Shown here piece by piece: positions 19,773-29,628 of a stretch of DNA of 64,000 nt. The notes beneath the pieces were generated by a model that ran no database searches, was not told the origin of the DNA, and was given only the letters and a program-made list of their open reading frames with translations. The stretch is taken from contig NZ_CP141799.1 of NCBI RefSeq assembly GCF_035621475.1, positions 3,460,501 through 3,524,500 on the forward strand. Direction: 5' to 3'. Made by a program: the position numbers and the translations under genes. How positions within the stretch are numbered: position 1 is the stretch's first letter; the number at the start of each line of letters is the position of its first letter. This DNA comes from Pseudomonas paeninsulae. Lineage in GTDB: Bacteria > Pseudomonadota > Gammaproteobacteria > Pseudomonadales > Pseudomonadaceae.

Positions 19773-20375
19773 CTAACTGCGCTCCGGCTGAAAGCGCACG
19801 AGAATGCCGCTGAGCTTGTGCTGACGGTTCAACTGCTCACGCAAGCGATTGGCTTCGGTTCGCTCGATCACTGGGCCGACAAACACCCGATTCATCCCAT
19901 CCACATGGCGGATATAGGCGTCGTAGCCCTGACTGCGCAGGGTTTTCTGCAGCGTTTCCGCACCCGTCCGACTGGACAGACTGGCCAACTGCACCGACCA
20001 GCTGACCGGCAAACTGTTGGCATCCAGACGGCTGGCGGGAGCTTGTGCTGGAGCACTGACTGACGCGGGGGGCTCCACCGGTTCAGGCTCAGGCCGTGGT
20101 GCGGGCACGGGCGCCACATCCACAGGGGCCGGGACCTCGGCAATGGGCTCATCCGCCAGCAAATCCTCGGGCAACACCTGAGGTTCCGGCACGATCACTG
20201 GCTGCATTTCAATCTGCGGCATGGCCGGCGCCTGCGGCATGGCCGGCGCATCGACCACCACACGCTGCAACTCGTCTTCACGCGACAGCAGCATGGGCAC
20301 AAAAATCACCGCCAAGGCCACCAACACCAAAGCGCCGACAATGCGCTGCCTCAACCCCTTATCCAGCAAAGCCAT
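19773..20375 (-). CDS. dedD: SPOR-domain cell-division protein, DedD-like
   Basis: The 200-residue protein has a short cytoplasmic N-terminus, one membrane helix (IVGALVLVALAVIFVPMLL, residues about 12-30), a Pro/Glu-rich linker and a C-terminal SPOR domain (VSWSVQLASLSSRTGAETLQ, about 120-200) that binds denuded septal peptidoglycan. The ATG at 20375 gives [11 protein letters not shown], the family start; the longer frame is antisense-like sequence inside folC. It overlaps folC by 17 nt. Placement folC-dedD-cvpA-purF is standard. Confidence 0.93.
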   Translation of the reverse strand: MALLDKGLRQRIVGALVLVALAVIFVPMLLSREDELQRVVVDAPAMPQAPAMPQIEMQPVIVPEPQVLPEDLLADEPIAEVPAPVDVAPVPAPRPEPEPVEPPASVSAPAQAPASRLDANSLPVSWSVQLASLSSRTGAETLQKTLRSQGYDAYIRHVDGMNRVFVGPVIERTEANRLREQLNRQHKLSGILVRFQPERS

Positions 20376-21666
20376 CCTGCACATCCCCCTTGGCATGGCG
20401 GGCCAGCCAGTCCAAGGCCTCGGCCACGCAGTAAAAAGACCCGAACAGCAGTATTTCATCTCCCGCCGTTGCCTGCGTACATTGCGCCTGCAACGCCGCC
20501 TGCACATCGGCATAGGCGGTGACCTGCGCCCCACGATTGTGTAAATACGCCTGCAACTCGCCAGCCGAGCGCGTGCGACTGGTCGGCAGCGGCGCCACGG
20601 CCCAATCCACGACCTCATCGAGCAAGGGTGATACCACCCCGGCCAAGTCCTTGTCGGCCAGCAGTCCGAACACCGCAAATCGCCTGCCCGCCAACGGCCT
20701 GCCAGACAAGCGCTGCGCCAAATACTCAGCCGCGTGGGGATTATGCCCAACATCCAGCAGCAACGTGAGTGGCTTACCCTGCCAATTCAGTATTCTGCGA
20801 TCCAGACGACCGGTTACCCGAGTACGCGACAAGGCACTGCCAATTTGCTCAGCCTGCCAGGGCAGATCGAGCAACGCATACGCTTGCAAGGCCAGCGCGG
20901 CGTTTTCCATCGGCAGGTCGAGCAATGGCAAACGCTCAAGACGCAAGACCTCGCCTCGACCATTCAAGCCAAACCAGGACCAGCCCGACCCTTCGATGCT
21001 CAGGTCGTAATCGCGGCCGCGCAGAAAAAACGGCGCATCCAACAGCGCCACTTGCTCCAGCAACGTCTGCGGCGGATCGAGATCACCGCACAACGCCGGC
21101 TTGCCAGCACGAAAAATACCGGCTTTCTCGAAGGCAACCGCCTCACGATTATCGCCCAGCCATTCGGCATGATCGATGCCGATACTGGTCACCAAGGCCA
21201 GATCGGCGTCGATCAGATTGACCGCATCCAGTCGTCCGCCCAGCCCAACTTCCAGTACCACGGCGTCCAGCGCTGCGCGCTGAAACAGCCAGAACGCCGC
21301 CAGGGTACCCATCTCGAAATAGGTCAGGGAAATCTCGCCGCGCGCGGCTTCGATTGCGGCGAAAGCCTGGCAAAGCTCGGCATCGCTGGCTTCGACACCA
21401 GCAATCTGCACACGCTCGTTGTAACGCAACAGGTGAGGTGAGCTGTATACCCCGACATTGAGACCCTGCGCCTGCAGCAAGGCAGCGAGAAACGCACAGG
21501 TGGAACCCTTGCCATTGGTGCCGGTGACCGTAATCACCCGCGGCGCAGGCCTGGACAAGCCCAAGCGCTGCGCCACGGCCCCAGACCGTTCCAACCCCAT
21601 ATCGATGGCACTTGGATGCAACTGCTCCAGGTATGCCAGCCAATCGGCCAGGGAGCGTTCGGTCAT
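20359..21666 (-). CDS. folC: Dihydrofolate synthase / folylpolyglutamate synthase FolC
   Basis: FolC adds glutamate to dihydropteroate and then to reduced folates. The 435-residue protein has the Mur-ligase-type ATP loop [12 protein letters not shown] (about residue 45), the central domain with [15 protein letters not shown] and GIDHAEWLG, and a C-terminal domain with [15 protein letters not shown]. The start ATG overlaps the accD stop (ATGA), and the 3' end overlaps dedD. Confidence 0.96.
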   Translation of the reverse strand: MTERSLADWLAYLEQLHPSAIDMGLERSGAVAQRLGLSRPAPRVITVTGTNGKGSTCAFLAALLQAQGLNVGVYSSPHLLRYNERVQIAGVEASDAELCQAFAAIEAARGEISLTYFEMGTLAAFWLFQRAALDAVVLEVGLGGRLDAVNLIDADLALVTSIGIDHAEWLGDNREAVAFEKAGIFRAGKPALCGDLDPPQTLLEQVALLDAPFFLRGRDYDLSIEGSGWSWFGLNGRGEVLRLERLPLLDLPMENAALALQAYALLDLPWQAEQIGSALSRTRVTGRLDRRILNWQGKPLTLLLDVGHNPHAAEYLAQRLSGRPLAGRRFAVFGLLADKDLAGVVSPLLDEVVDWAVAPLPTSRTRSAGELQAYLHNRGAQVTAYADVQAALQAQCTQATAGDEILLFGSFYCVAEALDWLARHAKGDVQDGFAG

Positions 21667-22553
21667 GCCGTGACCGGCAACGCAGCAGTAACAGGCGACG
21701 GCAGCCCCATCAACTGGGCCAGCAGCCTGGCCAGGCGCGTGCGCAACTCTTCGCGATGAATGATCATGTCGATGGCACCGTGCTCGATGAGGAACTCGCT
21801 GCGCTGGAAACCAGCCGGGAGTTTTTCTCGCACCGTCTGCTCGATCACCCGCGGACCGGCAAAACCGATCAGCGCTTTGGGTTCGGCGACGATGACATCA
21901 CCGAGCATGGCCAGGCTGGCGGAAACGCCACCATAGACCGGATCGGTCAGCACCGAGATAAACGGAACGCCTTCTTCGCGCAGACGCGCCAGCACTGCAG
22001 ACGTCTTGGCCATTTGCATCAGGGAAATCAGCGCTTCCTGCATGCGCGCACCGCCCGAAGCAGAGAAGCACACGAACGGGCAACGCTGCTCCAGTGCCAC
22101 ATTGGCGGCGCGCACAAAGCGTTCGCCAACGACCGCCCCCATCGAACCACCCATGAAGGAGAACTCGAAGGCACAGGCCACCACCGGCATGGCTTCAAGA
22201 GTGCCGCGCATGGCAATCAGTGCGTCTTTCTCGCCTGTCTGCTTCTGCGCGCCAGTCAGGCGATCCTTGTACTTCTTACTGTCGCGGAATTTCAGGCGAT
22301 CAACCGGTTCCAGTTCCGCGCCAATTTCTTCGCGACCCTCGGCATCGAGGAAGATATCCAGGCGCGCACGCGCATTGATGCGCATGTGGTGATTGCACTT
22401 GGGGCAGACATCCAGAGTCTTCTCCAGCTCGGGCTTGTACAACACCGCATCGCACGACGGGCATTTGTGCCAGAGGCCTTCGGGCACCGAACTCTTCTTG
22501 ACTTCGGACCGCATGATCGATGGGATCAGTTTGTCTACCAACCAGTTGCTCAT
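21663..22553 (-). CDS. accD: Acetyl-CoA carboxylase carboxyltransferase subunit beta AccD
   Basis: AccD with AccA transfers the carboxyl group from biotin to acetyl-CoA, the first step of fatty acid synthesis. The 296-residue protein has the N-terminal zinc ribbon ([10 protein letters not shown] and CPKCNHHMR, residues about 29-55) and the carboxyltransferase crotonase fold with [21 protein letters not shown] chose the ATG at 22553 ([12 protein letters not shown], the conserved start); the upstream in-frame start at 22598 adds 15 unrelated residues. It is coupled to folC by a 4-nt overlap. Confidence 0.97.
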   Translation of the reverse strand: MSNWLVDKLIPSIMRSEVKKSSVPEGLWHKCPSCDAVLYKPELEKTLDVCPKCNHHMRINARARLDIFLDAEGREEIGAELEPVDRLKFRDSKKYKDRLTGAQKQTGEKDALIAMRGTLEAMPVVACAFEFSFMGGSMGAVVGERFVRAANVALEQRCPFVCFSASGGARMQEALISLMQMAKTSAVLARLREEGVPFISVLTDPVYGGVSASLAMLGDVIVAEPKALIGFAGPRVIEQTVREKLPAGFQRSEFLIEHGAIDMIIHREELRTRLARLLAQLMGLPSPVTAALPVTA

Positions 22554-22774
22554 GCTCTTGATTCTCCAAAACAGTGGGCTCGAACAGGCGTCTGGCACAG
22601 GGCCTTACCGGCACATCCAAGCAAATTCACGAAGGCAGTCTCAATAGGGGCCGGCATCTGCAAGCGCAACACCCGCCACCTTGATCTCGACTGCCAAAGG
22701 CGATCATTACAGTACCTGCAACAGGGTTATGGACGGCCAAGCCTGCAGCGTCGTCACATCGCATGAGCATCGGT

Positions 22775-23395
22775 TCAGGCACTCCTGACTGCACGTACGA
22801 ACGCATGAATCTTGTCGCGATCCTTCACCCCCTTGCTCGCCTCGACGCCGCCACTGACATCCACCGCATAGGGCTGCACCTGCTCGATAGCGGCGTGTAC
22901 ATTCCCGGGCGTCAAGCCTCCCGCCAGGATAATCGGCATATGCAGGCCGCGAGGCACCAATGACCAGTCGAACGCCTCGCCGGTACCGCCCGGAACGCCC
23001 GGCACAAAAGTATCCAGCAAAACACCCGCCGCAGAGCCATACAGGCCGATCTGCGCAGCAATATCGACGCCCGGCTTGACCCGCAACGCCTTGATGTAGG
23101 GACGCCGAAAGCCCTCGCAGGCGGCCGGAGTTTCATCGCCATGGAACTGCAACAGATCCAGCGGCACGGCATCGAGAATAGCGTTCAATTCGCCGCGAGT
23201 GCTATCGACAAACAGCCCCACCGTGGTCACGAACGGCGGCAACGCAGCGAGGATCGCCTGCGCCTGCGGCACCGTTACGGCCCGCGGACTCTTGGCATAA
23301 AACACCAGACCAATGGCGTCGGCACCAGCCTCAACAGCAGCCAATGCGTCTTCTACGCGGGTAATTCCACAGATCTTGCAGCGAACGACTGACAA
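22775..23395 (-). CDS. trpF: Phosphoribosylanthranilate isomerase TrpF
   Basis: TrpF converts phosphoribosylanthranilate to CdRP in tryptophan synthesis. The 206-residue TIM barrel shows the catalytic Cys in KICGIT, the phosphate loop [11 protein letters not shown] and the catalytic Asp in AVDVSGGVE. The start is TTG (TTG TCA GTC), preceded by a good GGAGG Shine-Dalgarno; no ATG is available at this position. As usual in Pseudomonas, trpF is separate from the other trp genes, between truA and accD. Confidence 0.95.
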   Translation of the reverse strand: MSVVRCKICGITRVEDALAAVEAGADAIGLVFYAKSPRAVTVPQAQAILAALPPFVTTVGLFVDSTRGELNAILDAVPLDLLQFHGDETPAACEGFRRPYIKALRVKPGVDIAAQIGLYGSAAGVLLDTFVPGVPGGTGEAFDWSLVPRGLHMPIILAGGLTPGNVHAAIEQVQPYAVDVSGGVEASKGVKDRDKIHAFVRAVRSA

Positions 23396-23440
23396 CGGGC
23401 GAATACCTCCAGCAAAGAACCGATGGTAGCAAAGGAATGC

Positions 23441-24307
23441 CTAGGCGTCTGCCGCCACATCCGGCAGCCCCGCGAGGAAGTGCGGCCCGAGATAACGCGT
23501 GGGCAAGTCGAACTCCTGCGGGTAGTCGACTTGCACCAGATACAACCCGTGAGGATGTGCGGTCACCCCACCAGTACGCCGCACTCCGGTCTCCAGCACC
23601 GCACGCGCCCACTCCACCGGCTGCTCGCCAGCGCCGATGGTCATCAATACCCCGGCAATATTGCGCACCATGTGATGCAGGAATGCATTGGCCCGGATAT
23701 CCAGCACGATAAAGCGACCATGTTCGATCAACTTCAGGTGGTGCACCGTCTTGATCGGCGACTTGGCCTGGCACTGGCGGGCGCGGAAGGCACTGAAATC
23801 GTGGGTCCCGACAAAGGCATTCGCCGCTTCGCGCATGCGCTCAATATCCAGTGGTCGATGATTCCAGGTCACTTCCTCAGCCATGTGCGCCGGGCGAACC
23901 TGATCGGTGTAGATCACGTAGCGATAACGCCTGGCCTTGGCACAGAAGCGCGCATCGAAGTGTGCCGGCATCAGTTTGGCCCACACTACACTGATGTCGG
24001 TCGGCAGATTCCTGTTGGCTCCCATGACCCAGGCGAGTGTGGAACGCTCGACCGGCGTATCGAAATGCACCACCTGAGCACTGGCGTGCACCAGCGCATC
24101 GGTGCGCCCGGCACAACTCAAGGTGACCGGGGCGCCACCCGCGACTTTCGACAAGGCTTTTTCCAGGGAGGCCTGGATTGTCGGCACGCCGGCACGCTGG
24201 CGCTGAAAGCCACAGTAACGCGAGCCTTTATATTCGACGCCGAGGGCGACTCTGTAAATGCCAACGGCAGCCGAGTCGGCTGCCGTTGCGGGCAATGCAT
24301 CAGACAT
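23441..24307 (-). CDS. truA: tRNA pseudouridine(38-40) synthase TruA
   Basis: TruA isomerises uridines 38-40 in the anticodon stem-loop. The 288-residue protein has the N-terminal motif GVEYKGSRYCGFQRQ and the catalytic Asp in SCAGRTDALVHASAQVVHF (about residue 68), plus the C-terminal FLHHMVRNIAGVL. It begins 3 bp after the fimV stop, so the two are in one transcript, as known for the fimV-truA pair in Pseudomonas. Confidence 0.96.
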   Translation of the reverse strand: MSDALPATAADSAAVGIYRVALGVEYKGSRYCGFQRQRAGVPTIQASLEKALSKVAGGAPVTLSCAGRTDALVHASAQVVHFDTPVERSTLAWVMGANRNLPTDISVVWAKLMPAHFDARFCAKARRYRYVIYTDQVRPAHMAEEVTWNHRPLDIERMREAANAFVGTHDFSAFRARQCQAKSPIKTVHHLKLIEHGRFIVLDIRANAFLHHMVRNIAGVLMTIGAGEQPVEWARAVLETGVRRTGGVTAHPHGLYLVQVDYPQEFDLPTRYLGPHFLAGLPDVAADA

Positions 24308-24310
24308 GTA

Positions 24311-27133
24311 TCAAACCAAGTTAGTGACCAGCTCACGCGCTTCCTGCTGCTGATCATCGTTACCTTCGGCGATCACTTCATCGAGGATGTCACGCGCACC
24401 CTCGGTATCGCCCATATCAATGTAGGCGCGCGCCAGGTCGAGTTTGGTCGCCGTTTCATCGGTGCCCGAGAGGAAATCGAAATCATCATCGCCATCCAGA
24501 TCCATTCCTTGCAGCGCAGCGACAGGTGCAGGTGCAGGTGCAGGCTGAGTCAAGTCGGCGGGCTGATCCAGACTCTCCGAGAACTGATCCAGCTCCGCGG
24601 TCACTTCATCGAGCTGGGCAGCGAAACTATCGCTGTTGGGCTGAACCGGAGCGTCAGCGTTTAGCGACAGATCGAAATCATCGGACAGGTCGAATTCGTC
24701 AACCTCGGAATCGCTCGACAGGTCGAGACCCAACCCGGCCAACTCATCAGCAGCTGGCTCGGCAGTCGGCTCGTCGTCCAGGCTCAACAGAAACTCATCG
24801 TCTTCGGCCTCGGCTACTGCCGACTTGCTCTCGGCATCCAACTCCAGGCTGAAATCCGCCAGCTCCCCCTCCAACTCCACGCTATCGGCGGACTCATCGT
24901 CAAGGCTCAGATCGAATTCCAGGTCATCGTCTTTATCCGCCAGCGACTCGGCCGGGGCAGTCAAATCCAGATCACTAGCCAATGACAGGCTGTCCCAGTC
25001 GGTCAGTAAAGCATCGGTGCCAGGAGCATGCAGCTCACGCTCAAGATCGGCTTCAAGGTCGGATTCGAGATCATCCAGACTCAGATCGAAGGCATCATCC
25101 AGGTCATCTACCGCTGCGGCCGGCTGATCAGGCTCATCCAGGCTCAGATCATCCAGACTGAAGCTGGAAAAATCATCATCGGCCAAGGCGCTGGCAGCCA
25201 CACCAGCACCGGCAATAACGGCTATTGCCGGATACTTGCCTTTCAGTTGATCGACCTCGGCGGCGGCACCGCCTATTTCGCGCAATTCGCTTTCCTGGCG
25301 GGCGAAACCATCGCGATCACCCAACTCGGCATAAACCTCCATCAACTTGAGTCGCAGGTCACTGCGTTGCGGCTCATCGTTGATGGCATTTTGCAGCAAC
25401 TCGGCAGCCTGATTGAAGCGACCATAGGCGATATAAATGTCTGCCTCGCCCAGCGCATCGTTGGTCTGCGCAATCACACGCTCATCGCCTGGTTCAGCGC
25501 TGTCGGCGCTGTCGGCGCTGTCGAGAAGGTCATCGGGGAAGCTGTCGGCCGGCAGTTCCATATCGCTATCGAAATCATTGCCACTGCTCTCGGCGGCCAG
25601 ACTTTCTTGCAACTCGGCTTCTTTCAATGCGTTGCGGCGCGACAACATCATCAACCCGATCAGCAGCAAGAGCGAAGCGCCACCAGCGGCAATCCCGAGA
25701 AGCATAGGATTGGCGAGCAGATCATCGAGAGCGCTGAGTTGTGGCGGCTGTTCAACAGGTTTGGCCGGAGCCACTGGCGCAGCAGCTTTTACCACCGGAG
25801 CTGGCGTCGCCTCGGCGACGGGCGCCGCGGCAGGCTCAACGGCTACAGCAGGCTGAGCGTCCGGCTGCTGGGGCTCAGCAGCTGGCGCCGCGGGTTCCTC
25901 GCTGTAGTTAAAGTCGGGAGCTTCGGCTTCCGCAGGGGCAACCGGCGCAGCTGCAGGTACTGCCGCCAAGGCCGGAGCTTCCAAGGCAGGAGCCTGCCCT
26001 TGCGCGGCCAGATCCGCCTGCAGCTTGGCCAACTGATCATCTTTCAGTTGAATCAAACGCTGCAATTTTTCGAGCTGACCTTGCAGGTCACTCATGCGCC
26101 CTTTCAGCTCTTCGTTCTCGCGGCGAGTGGAATCCAGGCCTTCCTGGGTCACCGCCAATTTGTCGCTCAGTGCCTTGCTGTCGGCAGCACCTGCGTCACT
26201 GCCACTGGCGGCCTTGCCGCTATCGGCGGAAAGCAGCTTCAGGCTGTCCTGAGTTTTGGCCTCGGCTGGTGCGGCACCAGCGACACTGCGCCTAGTCGCA
26301 TCCAACTGACGGGCGCTGGCAGCGACGCTGCGCCCCTCGCGCCAGGCCGCATTCTGCTCAGCAACCTGGGCCACGGCTTCGGTCTGGGCACGGCTTTTGA
26401 TCTGCTGCTCTTCGGGTAGACGCAACACCTGGCCTTTCTTGAGGCGATTGATATTGCCACCGATAAAGGCATCAGGATTCAGATCCTGAATGGCCAGCAT
26501 GGTTTGATGCACGCTGCCGCCACCGCGCACACGCTGGGCAATTTCCCACAGGGTGTCATTGGCGGTGGTCTTGTATTCACTGCCTTGCAGGGCACTTGGC
26601 GCGGCGACTGGCGCACGCGCTACCGGAGCACTGGCTGGCGGGGCGGAACGCTGAATGGGAGCGGCTAGCGGGCGTGGCGCCGGGGCAGCTACTGGCAGCT
26701 GTGGCGCAGCGGCGGCAGCGGTTTGCGGCGAGTAGAGAGGCGGATCGAGCAGCAACGTGTATTCGCGCAACAGGCGGCCATTGGGCCACAGCACCTCGAC
26801 CAAGAAATTCAGGTAAGGCTCACGTACCGGCTTGCTTGAGGTCACGCGAATGACGCTCTTGCCATTCGGCTTGAGTACCGGAGTGAACGTGAGGTCAGTC
26901 AGAAAGTACTGGCGATCGACCCCAGCCCTGGTGAACTCTTCAGGGGACGCCAGGTTCGGCAGCAACTCGCTGGAAGCCAGATCGCGTACCTCCAGCAATT
27001 CGATCTCAGCCACCAATGGCTGATTCAGCGCCGACTGCAGGGTCACTTCACCCAGCCCCAGCGCGTGCGCCATACCGGAGGACAGTGCCGAAGCAGCTGC
27101 GATTGCCAGCACCAGTTTGCGAACCCGAACCAT
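24311..27133 (-). CDS. fimV: Type IV pilus assembly / motility hub protein FimV
   Basis: FimV is an inner-membrane peptidoglycan-binding protein that organises type IV pilus assembly, polar localisation and cAMP signalling. The 940-residue protein has a signal peptide (LVLAIAAASALSSGMAHA), the FimV N-terminal domain (GLGEVTLQSALNQPLVAEIEL), a LysM domain (ANDTLWEIAQRV, about 190-240), a Pro/Ala-rich and coiled-coil stretch, one membrane helix (MLLGIAAGGASLLLLIGLMM, about 475-495), a very acidic repeat region and the conserved C-terminal FimV motif (TKLDLARAYIDMGDTEGARD). The ATG at 27133 was chosen to start at the signal peptide. Confidence 0.96.
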   Translation of the reverse strand: MVRVRKLVLAIAAASALSSGMAHALGLGEVTLQSALNQPLVAEIELLEVRDLASSELLPNLASPEEFTRAGVDRQYFLTDLTFTPVLKPNGKSVIRVTSSKPVREPYLNFLVEVLWPNGRLLREYTLLLDPPLYSPQTAAAAAPQLPVAAPAPRPLAAPIQRSAPPASAPVARAPVAAPSALQGSEYKTTANDTLWEIAQRVRGGGSVHQTMLAIQDLNPDAFIGGNINRLKKGQVLRLPEEQQIKSRAQTEAVAQVAEQNAAWREGRSVAASARQLDATRRSVAGAAPAEAKTQDSLKLLSADSGKAASGSDAGAADSKALSDKLAVTQEGLDSTRRENEELKGRMSDLQGQLEKLQRLIQLKDDQLAKLQADLAAQGQAPALEAPALAAVPAAAPVAPAEAEAPDFNYSEEPAAPAAEPQQPDAQPAVAVEPAAAPVAEATPAPVVKAAAPVAPAKPVEQPPQLSALDDLLANPMLLGIAAGGASLLLLIGLMMLSRRNALKEAELQESLAAESSGNDFDSDMELPADSFPDDLLDSADSADSAEPGDERVIAQTNDALGEADIYIAYGRFNQAAELLQNAINDEPQRSDLRLKLMEVYAELGDRDGFARQESELREIGGAAAEVDQLKGKYPAIAVIAGAGVAASALADDDFSSFSLDDLSLDEPDQPAAAVDDLDDAFDLSLDDLESDLEADLERELHAPGTDALLTDWDSLSLASDLDLTAPAESLADKDDDLEFDLSLDDESADSVELEGELADFSLELDAESKSAVAEAEDDEFLLSLDDEPTAEPAADELAGLGLDLSSDSEVDEFDLSDDFDLSLNADAPVQPNSDSFAAQLDEVTAELDQFSESLDQPADLTQPAPAPAPVAALQGMDLDGDDDFDFLSGTDETATKLDLARAYIDMGDTEGARDILDEVIAEGNDDQQQEARELVTNLV

Positions 27134-27287
27134 AGCGTTATCCCTTGTTTTATCTTTTTTCTCGATATCCGAGAGGGTCTTGAGAGCTGCTGCCTGCATC
27201 CACCCGAAGGTGGCTCCCCATTCAGCAACCAACTCAGCCAATGTTGCTAAGCTCGAAAGTTTATTCAGATTTCTAGCTAAGTATCTT

Positions 27288-28298
27288 TTACAGATAGTGT
27301 TTTATCAACAACTCAGCCAATTGCACAGCGTTCAAGGCGGCGCCTTTCCTCACATTATCAGACGCAATCCACAAATTGAGCTCAGCTGGGTCATCCTGCC
27401 CACCACGAACGCGGCCTACATACAGCACATCCTGACCGACTGCATCGCCTACAGCCGTCGGATAATCGCCTGGCTCGACATACTCCAGGGCGGTACATGC
27501 CTGCAAAGCCGTACAAATCGCAGGCAGATCGACAGCAGCATCTGCCTGCAGCGACACACTGAGGCTGTCGCCAAAGAACACCGGCGCCTGAACACACGTT
27601 GCCGAGACTTTTAGCTGTGGCCGAGCAAACAACTCTTTGAGCTCACTGGCCAGGCGCTTTTCCAAAGCACCATGGCCGTCGCTATCCGGTGTATCCACTT
27701 GAGCCAGCAGATTAAATGCAACTTGCCGGTCGAACAACTGTGGCTCGAATGAGCGACCGTTAAGCAGCTCAGCGGTTTGCCGCGCCAACTCGGACACCCC
27801 TTCACGGCCACGACTGGAAACAGCCAGACAAGCGGTGACCGCCACACGCAGCACATCGATCTGCTCGCGCAGAGCGGCCAGTACCACTGCCACGGCAATC
27901 GCCGAGGGACTCGGGCTGGTCAATTGATAGGGGGCACTGAGGGTTTTCAAGACCTGCGGGTTTACTTCAGGCACAACGCGAGGCGCTTGCTCGGACGGCA
28001 ACGCGGCAGCCAGATCGATCAGCGTACAACCGGCCGCATGCGCCTTGGGCGCATAGCTGCGGGTAATCGCCTCACTGGCGGCAAAGAAAACCAGGCTGAC
28101 GCTGGAGAAATCGAAGGCTTCCAGGGTTCGCACCCGCAGATTCTTGCCTTTGAAAGACAGAGAACGCCCGGCCGACTCGCCGCTGGCCAGCAGGTGCAGA
28201 TTGGCCACGGGGAAATCGCGCTCTTCGAGCAGTTGCACGAGGGTTTCGCCAACACTACCGGTGGCACCGATCACGGCAATATCAAAGGTACGGGTCAT
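27288..28298 (-). CDS. Aspartate-semialdehyde dehydrogenase paralogue (Usg-like), lacking the catalytic Cys
   Basis: The 336-residue protein has the Asd Rossmann start (DIAVIGATGSVGETLVQLL) and C-terminal domain. Where active enzymes have an Asn-Cys pair, this one reads TSPSPSAIAVAVV, so the nucleophilic Cys appears to be Ser or missing. This is the pattern of the Usg/Asd2 paralogues found beside asd in Gammaproteobacteria, whose role is unknown. The ATG at 28298 (MTRTFDIAVIG) is preferred over an upstream frame start at 28355. It lies between asd and fimV on the same strand. Confidence 0.9.
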   Translation of the reverse strand: MTRTFDIAVIGATGSVGETLVQLLEERDFPVANLHLLASGESAGRSLSFKGKNLRVRTLEAFDFSSVSLVFFAASEAITRSYAPKAHAAGCTLIDLAAALPSEQAPRVVPEVNPQVLKTLSAPYQLTSPSPSAIAVAVVLAALREQIDVLRVAVTACLAVSSRGREGVSELARQTAELLNGRSFEPQLFDRQVAFNLLAQVDTPDSDGHGALEKRLASELKELFARPQLKVSATCVQAPVFFGDSLSVSLQADAAVDLPAICTALQACTALEYVEPGDYPTAVGDAVGQDVLYVGRVRGGQDDPAELNLWIASDNVRKGAALNAVQLAELLIKHYL

Positions 28299-28355
28299 GG
28301 ACAGGCTTCTGACTAGATAAGCACCGCACTGTATAGCGCAGCCCCACAAATGCAA

Positions 28356-28413
28356 AGGAGCCAGCTACGCCGATGATCGCTCAATACCTCGATCATCGAC
28401 TCAGCTGGCTCCT
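28356..28413. terminator. Long hairpin between asd and its paralogue, possible terminator
   Basis: Eleven-base arms AGGAGCCAGCT / AGCTGGCTCCT pair perfectly and enclose a second stem GATGATCG / CGATCATC. On the minus strand the hairpin is followed by TTTGCATTTG, a weak T-rich tract. It may separate asd transcription from the downstream paralogue, or protect the asd mRNA 3' end. Confidence 0.55.
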
Positions 28414-28460
28414 ATTCATTACAACTGAGCATGCTCAGGCAAAACTCACTACAGACGTTA

Positions 28461-29573
28461 TTAACGCTCCAGCAGAATCCGCAACATGCGGCGCAGCGGC
28501 TCGGCGGCGCCCCACAGCAGTTGGTCGCCTACCGTGAAGGCGCCCAGGTACTGCGAGCCCATGTTCAGCTTGCGCAGACGCCCGACCGGTACACTCAGGG
28601 TGCCGGTAACGGCAGTTGGCCCAAGCTCACGGATACTGGCTTCACGCTGATTCGGCACCACCTTGACCCAAGGGTTGTGCTGACTGATCAGACCCTCGAT
28701 GTCGGACAGCGGCACGTCCTTGTTCAGCTTGATGGTCAACGCCTGGCTGTGGCAGCGCATGGCGCCGATGCGCACACAGAGGCCGTCCACTGGAATCGGG
28801 TTCTTGAAGCGACCGAGAATCTTGTTGGTCTCCGCCTGGGCCTTCCACTCTTCACGGCTCTGGCCGTTGGGCAGCTCCTTGTCGATATAAGGAATCAGGC
28901 TGCCGGCCAGCGGCACACCGAAGTTATCCACCGGGAAGGACTCGCCGCGCATGGCCTCGGCCACCTTGCGGTCGATATCCAGGATGGCGCTGGCCGGATC
29001 GGCCAGTTCATCGGCGACCGATCCGTGGATCGCGCCCATCTGTTTGATCAACTCACGCATGTTCTGCGCGCCGGCACCGCTCGCGGCCTGGTAGGTCATG
29101 GCGCTCATCCACTCGACCAGACCGGCTTCATAGAGGCCGCCCAAGGCCATCAGCATCAGGCTGACGGTGCAGTTGCCGCCGATGTAGTTCTTGGCCCCGG
29201 CATCCAGCTGCTGATCGATCACCTTGCGGTTGACCGGATCCAGCACGATCACCGCGTCATCGGCCATGCGCAGTGAGGATGCCGCATCGATCCAGTAGCC
29301 CTGCCAACCGGCTTCACGCAGTTTGGGGAAGACTTCACTGGTGTAGTCGCCACCCTGACAGGTGAGGATCACGTCCAGGCTCTTCAACTCATCGATGCTG
29401 TAGGCATCCTTCAGCGAGGCGATGTCCTTGCCGATGGCCGGCCCCTGACCACCCACATTGGAGGTGGTGAAGAATACCGGCTCGATCAAGTCGAAATCCT
29501 GCTCTTCCAGCATGCGCTGCATCAGCACGGAACCGACCATGCCACGCCAACCGATCAGACCTACACGTTTCAT
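28461..29573 (-). CDS. asd: Aspartate-semialdehyde dehydrogenase Asd
   Basis: Asd reduces aspartyl phosphate to aspartate semialdehyde for lysine, DAP, methionine and threonine synthesis. The 370-residue protein starts [18 protein letters not shown] (NADP loop) and has the catalytic Cys in [15 protein letters not shown] and the active-site His in [12 protein letters not shown]. The start is the ATG at 29573; an upstream ATG at 29579 would add two residues. It is followed by a Cys-less paralogue. Confidence 0.97.
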   Translation of the reverse strand: MKRVGLIGWRGMVGSVLMQRMLEEQDFDLIEPVFFTTSNVGGQGPAIGKDIASLKDAYSIDELKSLDVILTCQGGDYTSEVFPKLREAGWQGYWIDAASSLRMADDAVIVLDPVNRKVIDQQLDAGAKNYIGGNCTVSLMLMALGGLYEAGLVEWMSAMTYQAASGAGAQNMRELIKQMGAIHGSVADELADPASAILDIDRKVAEAMRGESFPVDNFGVPLAGSLIPYIDKELPNGQSREEWKAQAETNKILGRFKNPIPVDGLCVRIGAMRCHSQALTIKLNKDVPLSDIEGLISQHNPWVKVVPNQREASIRELGPTAVTGTLSVPVGRLRKLNMGSQYLGAFTVGDQLLWGAAEPLRRMLRILLER

Positions 29574-29628
29574 AACCACTACACCTATATGAACAGACCG
29601 CCGGAAACTCTCCGGAGAGCCTAGAAGA

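Noticed and set aside
25028..26419. 463-codon plus-strand ORF inside fimV
   Set aside because: fimV is unmistakable on the minus strand; the opposite frame has no start context or family match.
27288..28298. Treating the Asd paralogue as a pseudogene
   Set aside because: The frame is intact and full length and the position is conserved; loss of the catalytic Cys is the known state of Usg-like proteins.
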